64,000 nucleotides of DNA from Acanthacorydalis orientalis. Its lineage: Eukaryota > Arthropoda > Insecta > Megaloptera > Corydalidae. Numbering within the stretch: position 1 is the stretch's first letter; each line of letters begins with the position of its first letter. The notes beneath the pieces are model-generated. The model saw nothing but the letters and a program-made list of their open reading frames with translations. It was not told where the DNA came from and made no database searches. A program made the translations under genes and the position numbers. This document shows, piece after piece, positions 60,131 to 64,000 of this stretch. The stretch spans positions 36,120,708 through 36,184,707 of the forward strand of contig CM068314.1 in the NCBI GenBank assembly GCA_034766995.1. Direction: 5' to 3'.

Positions 60131-61003
60131 CAGACAAATATATGTATATATATATATATATATATATGCATTAAGTTAATAACAAATAAATTAGCCAATT
60201 AAAAGAAAGTTTAAATAAAATAAAGCATAATAGAAGAAAAAGTGGAAAGAATATTATTTATCCTTTAAAAAATTTAAATAATTAAAAATTAACGTAAATA
60301 AAACTAAATTTACATAAATGTAATTAAATTACCGTTGAAATATAATGCCTCATTTTTCGTAATTTCTACAATGAATTGTAACATTAACATTTCATTTAAA
60401 AAAAGTAAGTTAAAACGCTCTACGTGCAAAAACTGCAAAAAAAAATCGTGTTCTAATATTTCAATGAATATTTTAGCATATATTTTCATTTCAAATCCCA
60501 ATTAACTATTCATACTCATCAAAATTACACCACAGCGTGTTTATGAATTATCACATCAATATAAAATGTAAAAAAAGTATTTATATAATCCAGAAAAAAA
60601 GCAATTTCATAAAAATGTTTACTTTCTCGCTCGTTCCGGCAGTTTTTTTTCTCAATTGAAATTAACTTGTCGCAATAAATTGAATTAATTTGAATGTATT
60701 TAAAATTGAATACATTCTCCCTAAGGTGACTAAAACATAAATAAACTTGAATAAACATTTTTTGCTAAGAATTTAATAATCTTTATTAAATAAATTGACT
60801 TACCATAAGTGAAAATAAACGCGTATTCAAAATAAAAATTGTAAATTGAAACGTATGAATGAAAATATTGCGTTATTAAATTTTGTATTTACACTTTTAT
60901 ATCTAAAATTAATATTGACAATTTAATTCCATTCATTAATGAGAATATCGATGTTATTTTTCGTTATAAGTGATATGAATATTAAATATATTTTTATTTT
61001 GAT

Positions 61004-61005
<2 letters not shown>
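59410..61005. other. AT-rich non-coding stretch
   Basis: Contains a CA/TA microsatellite cluster at about 60088-60168. Open frames here are AT-rich noise without motifs. Confidence 0.5.

Positions 61006-61008
<3 letters not shown>

Positions 61009-61063
<55 letters not shown>
61009..61063. repeat. (TA)n array
   Basis: Pure TA run of about 27 units. Confidence 0.95.
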
Positions 61064-61066
<3 letters not shown>

Positions 61067-61194
61067 TTTGGCTGTCAATGAATTATGTAATGATTTACAA
61101 AAATATTTAATTATGAAACTAGGTATAATACATTTTCAATTTATTTATGTATTAAGTTTCTCAAAAAATAAACCTTAAAAATATGTATTTAAAT

Positions 61195-61613
61195 CAGTGG
61201 TGTTAAACACGCGGCTCGCAAGACTCTAGAATGCGACCCACGACCCAAAGCTTGAAATAGATTTTATTAAAGTAATAAAATGGAATTTAAAAAAATATTA
61301 AATACATTTTTAAAACATTGCAAATTATAGAAGTATATTGTAAGGAACACCATTTTATGGTCACCGATATATTTGTCGTAATTTCTCTAATTTAAAATTT
61401 CATTGTAACATTTGATAATAATACCTAACATTAATGTATTTTTTTCTAATTTTTATAAATTCATTAAAGAAAAAATAAATATAAACTTTATATGAGTTAT
61501 TTTCGAATATAAATAGCTTTTTTCGTTCGCTGAATTTTTTTTCGACTGAGGCCCGCAGATTCTCTTAAACTGAATTTAGTGGCCCATGTTCATATATGAG
61601 TTTGACACCACCG
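61195..61613. mobile_element. hAT-like non-autonomous element
   Basis: The termini are inverted: CAGTGGTGTTAAAC on the left and CGGTGGTGTCAAAC as the reverse complement of the right (12 of 14 identical). The flanking 8 bp are ATTTAAAT (61187-61194) and ATTTAAAC (61614-61621), seven of eight identical. An 8-bp target duplication with CAGTGGTGT-type ends fits the hAT superfamily. GCGGCTCGCAAG and GGCCCGCAGATT lie just inside the ends. The 419-bp element has no transposase frame. Confidence 0.8.
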
Positions 61614-61629
61614 ATTTAAACACATCTCT

Positions 61630-63000
61630 CGATATTTCATTTTAGAAACAACATTTTACACTAAACATTTTCTTTCCATTAAAAGATGTGAAACTAGTTG
61701 CAATTAATATAAATATTATTATATTTCTTAATCTCGGACTTTATCTGACATATTCTATTTTAGATACTGTAACAGCATTCAGTTAATTATTTTATTTAAA
61801 TTTATTTTTAAACCACTTCGATATGGAATTTTAATTAATCATTAGAAAATTCTTGTATTATTTTTTATCTAAAAGTAATCAAAAATGTTAAATTTGCTCT
61901 TTTATTGAAAAAATTTTTTTTCATAGATTTTAAAATGGAATGTTTACATTAATTATAATTTTTTAACCTACAAGGAGACGTATACTGTACTAAGGACATG
62001 CTTAAGAAAATGAGTATTAGATCCTAGTTGTAAACTAAAAAATATTTCTTTAAAAATCATAATTTATAGGGAATAGAGGTTTGTAATCACTAAGTTCAAA
62101 ATAATTAAAACAATTAATTTTTATATTATTTCAGACAATTTTTCTAGATAATATAGATGTATTAAAGAATTCTCTTGATATTTTTATTGAATTTATATTG
62201 AGTAGGAATCCAATTTCAAAACTTTAATATGATATTCTGAAGACAATACCTTTGTCTATACGCTACATTCTATAAAAATGCATTATCATGCTGGAATTTC
62301 ACATTTTCATTCCGAAACGCGGTAATGAATCTTAAAATGTTATCTTGCAATAAATCTTCTTCATAGTTTTTACTATATCTTTTTTAAATGAAAAATAATT
62401 TTATTTTTTAACTTATATAAAATAAAGTAACATATTCATTGAATCTCTACCTTGAGATCCATTGAGTTGTTTTTTTCCTTAAAAAATTATTTTAATTGTA
62501 TAGAAATGCATTCATCCTTGTTATTTTTTTCACAGTTAAAATAATTCAATATACATAAATATTATCTTTGACAAATTGAAATTTAGCAGTCAAAGATCAT
62601 TTTTATAAGTAAAATTTATTAAAAATGTAATATAACTTTGATTAAAGAAATATCTAAGTACTTTTTAAATCATACAACATTTTTAATTAGAGAATAAATA
62701 TGAATTGGTTGTATCTAATTTTCAACAATAGACGATAAATAAAGTGAAAAAAAAACTGTTCTCCGGTAGGAATTTATACATAAATATACATGTGTATATT
62801 TGACATGTACTAACATTTATGAATTATTTCATAAAATTTATTATCATAAACTTCATTACGTTATTCCTGAAAAAGTTCCGAGAATAATTTATTATAAAAC
62901 AGCGTTTTTTTTTATAAATACAATAGCAAGCATCTTGCTGTTACATTCACGATATGATTATCATTCATTGTAAATTGTTGTGTTCAGTTTTCATACAAGA
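61630..63000. other. AT-rich non-coding stretch
   Basis: No recognisable gene, repeat array or element end. Confidence 0.5.
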
Positions 63001-63004
63001 ATCA

Positions 63005-63420
63005 TTACTTTGCTCAAATTAATTAACTTCCCTTGTACGTTGCATACACGATCGAATCACAAGTGTATTATTATAAATTCCCGTATGGAACGTCGTGTCG
63101 TGTTTCTGTTCATGACATAGGCCAGACAGAAGCCTGACAGGATACACAGCCGGTGTACAATGCATATTCTGTATGCAAAACAGGCGAACGCACTTCCAAT
63201 ACCAGCCCGATCCAGACATTGTGCACACTAACCACAAATTGTATTATATGCATCAACAGACGCGAATTACTTTTACCGCAAAACAAAGACAACTCTGCAA
63301 TGCAACTTTGAACGTTTATTCATTCAACCGGCACTTATTTTGCTATGTAGCCAGTGAATTGACGCTTTTTCATTACGATTTCAGCGCAGATGACGTAGTG
63401 TAGGTCCGGATCTAGACACG
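63005..63420. other. G+C-richer block with frames open on both strands
   Basis: Base composition is clearly higher in G+C than the surroundings. Frames are open on minus (63019-63237 and 63110-63292) and on plus (63173-63403), overlapping each other. None has a recognisable domain or signal peptide. Overlapping openness on both strands fits a conserved regulatory block at least as well as a coding exon. Confidence 0.4.
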
Positions 63421-63707
63421 AATGCTATTTTAGTCATTGTTTATAAATATTCAATGATCGTGAAATTGAATAATATACGCAATGTTTACATGGAGTGATT
63501 TTATAGAAAAACAATGATTTTTTTTAGTTTCATTATAAAGATAAAATACTCCAAACACTTCCTGTTACGAATTTTTTTTGTAGTTTTTTTTTTAAAAAAA
63601 AATAACAACGCATTTCTTAAAACTTAAAACAATAATTATAAATTTTAAAAATATTTGATGATGTAAGATTCTATGAATAAACGATTATTGCATTAAATAT
63701 ATACGTA

Positions 63708-64000
63708 TTAGGCTGGTGGAAAAATAATTGCGGTTTATGACCTTCAAATTCATATACATTTTTCTCAGCTAATAATTAACGTTACTAATCGAAACAAGCA
63801 CCATTAGAATCGACACACTTTTGCTAATTAATAACAAGTTTATTTATTCCGGTGAAGTAAAATTTCTAAGTTCTAGAGTTGATAATGCACTTTCGGTAGC
63901 AGCTTGGTTGTTGAAGGCCTTACCCTGTAAGAAGTTGTCGAAATGCTTAAACAAGTGATAATCTTTTGGTGAGACGTCTGGTGAATATGGTCGATGAGGC
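63708..64000 (-). mobile_element. Mariner element, 3' part, cut by the window end
   Basis: TA (63706-63707) precedes the end TTAGGCTGGTGGAAAAATAA. Reading minus, the transposase C-terminal part is visible. SPDVSPKDYHLF carries the third catalytic Asp in the frame PHRPYSPDVSPKDYH, followed by a KAFNNQAATESA stretch. A frameshift near 63868 and a TAG in place of a Trp codon break the last 25 codons. The terminal 60 bp match the 3' ends of the 21.4- and 43.1-kb elements, so this may be a longer member of that family. Confidence 0.85.

Overview
The window looks like nuclear DNA from an insect. It is very A+T rich (about four fifths by eye), has intron-containing genes with canonical GT/AG splice sites, and carries several mariner-family relics and short inverted-repeat elements. 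The A+T level, the mariner relics and the gene types seen would fit a bee or another hymenopteran, but that lineage call is inference. No bacterial, organellar or viral features were seen.

Layout. From 1 to 12.4 kb there is gene-poor sequence with many (TA)n arrays, a tandem duplication near 0.7-1.45 kb, two copies of a palindromic MITE (3.5 and 10.55 kb), another TA-flanked MITE (10.26 kb) and a TTAA-flanked piggyBac-like element (11.35 kb). At 12.45-14.4 kb a small plus-strand gene encodes a secreted cysteine-rich peptide with a C-x-C-C-x-x-C signature, resembling small fungal-protease-inhibitor/IGFBP-like peptides. From 14.5 to 48 kb no gene can be named. This part holds TA arrays, a second piggyBac-like element (19.6 kb), an internally deleted mariner (21.4 kb), two possible minus-strand exons with good splice sites (20.7 and 22.3 kb), a palindromic MITE (28.7 kb), a perfect 44-nt palindrome (34.3 kb), a pogo-like MITE (40.3 kb) and two more mariners (41.4 and 43.1 kb).

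At 50.2-52.7 kb a second plus-strand gene encodes a secreted or extracellular protein with two EB-type cysteine modules, one per exon. The two modules have identical cysteine spacing and are joined by phase-1 introns. Its first and last exons can only be proposed. An approximately 205-bp piece of its intron, next to the second EB exon, is duplicated 5.6 kb downstream without the exon. From 53 to 64 kb there are the longest (TA)n tract (57.5 kb), a third copy of the palindromic MITE (58.9 kb), a related inverted-repeat element (59.1 kb), a hAT-like MITE with an 8-bp target duplication (61.2 kb), a G+C-richer block (63.0-63.4 kb) and a mariner cut by the window end (63.7 kb).

Both recognisable genes encode small secreted disulfide-rich proteins, but nothing shows that they act together. 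No clearly new biological system was found. The most useful leads are the EB-exon gene with its exon-less intron duplication, the two possible minus-strand exons, and the HTH-only mariner relics.
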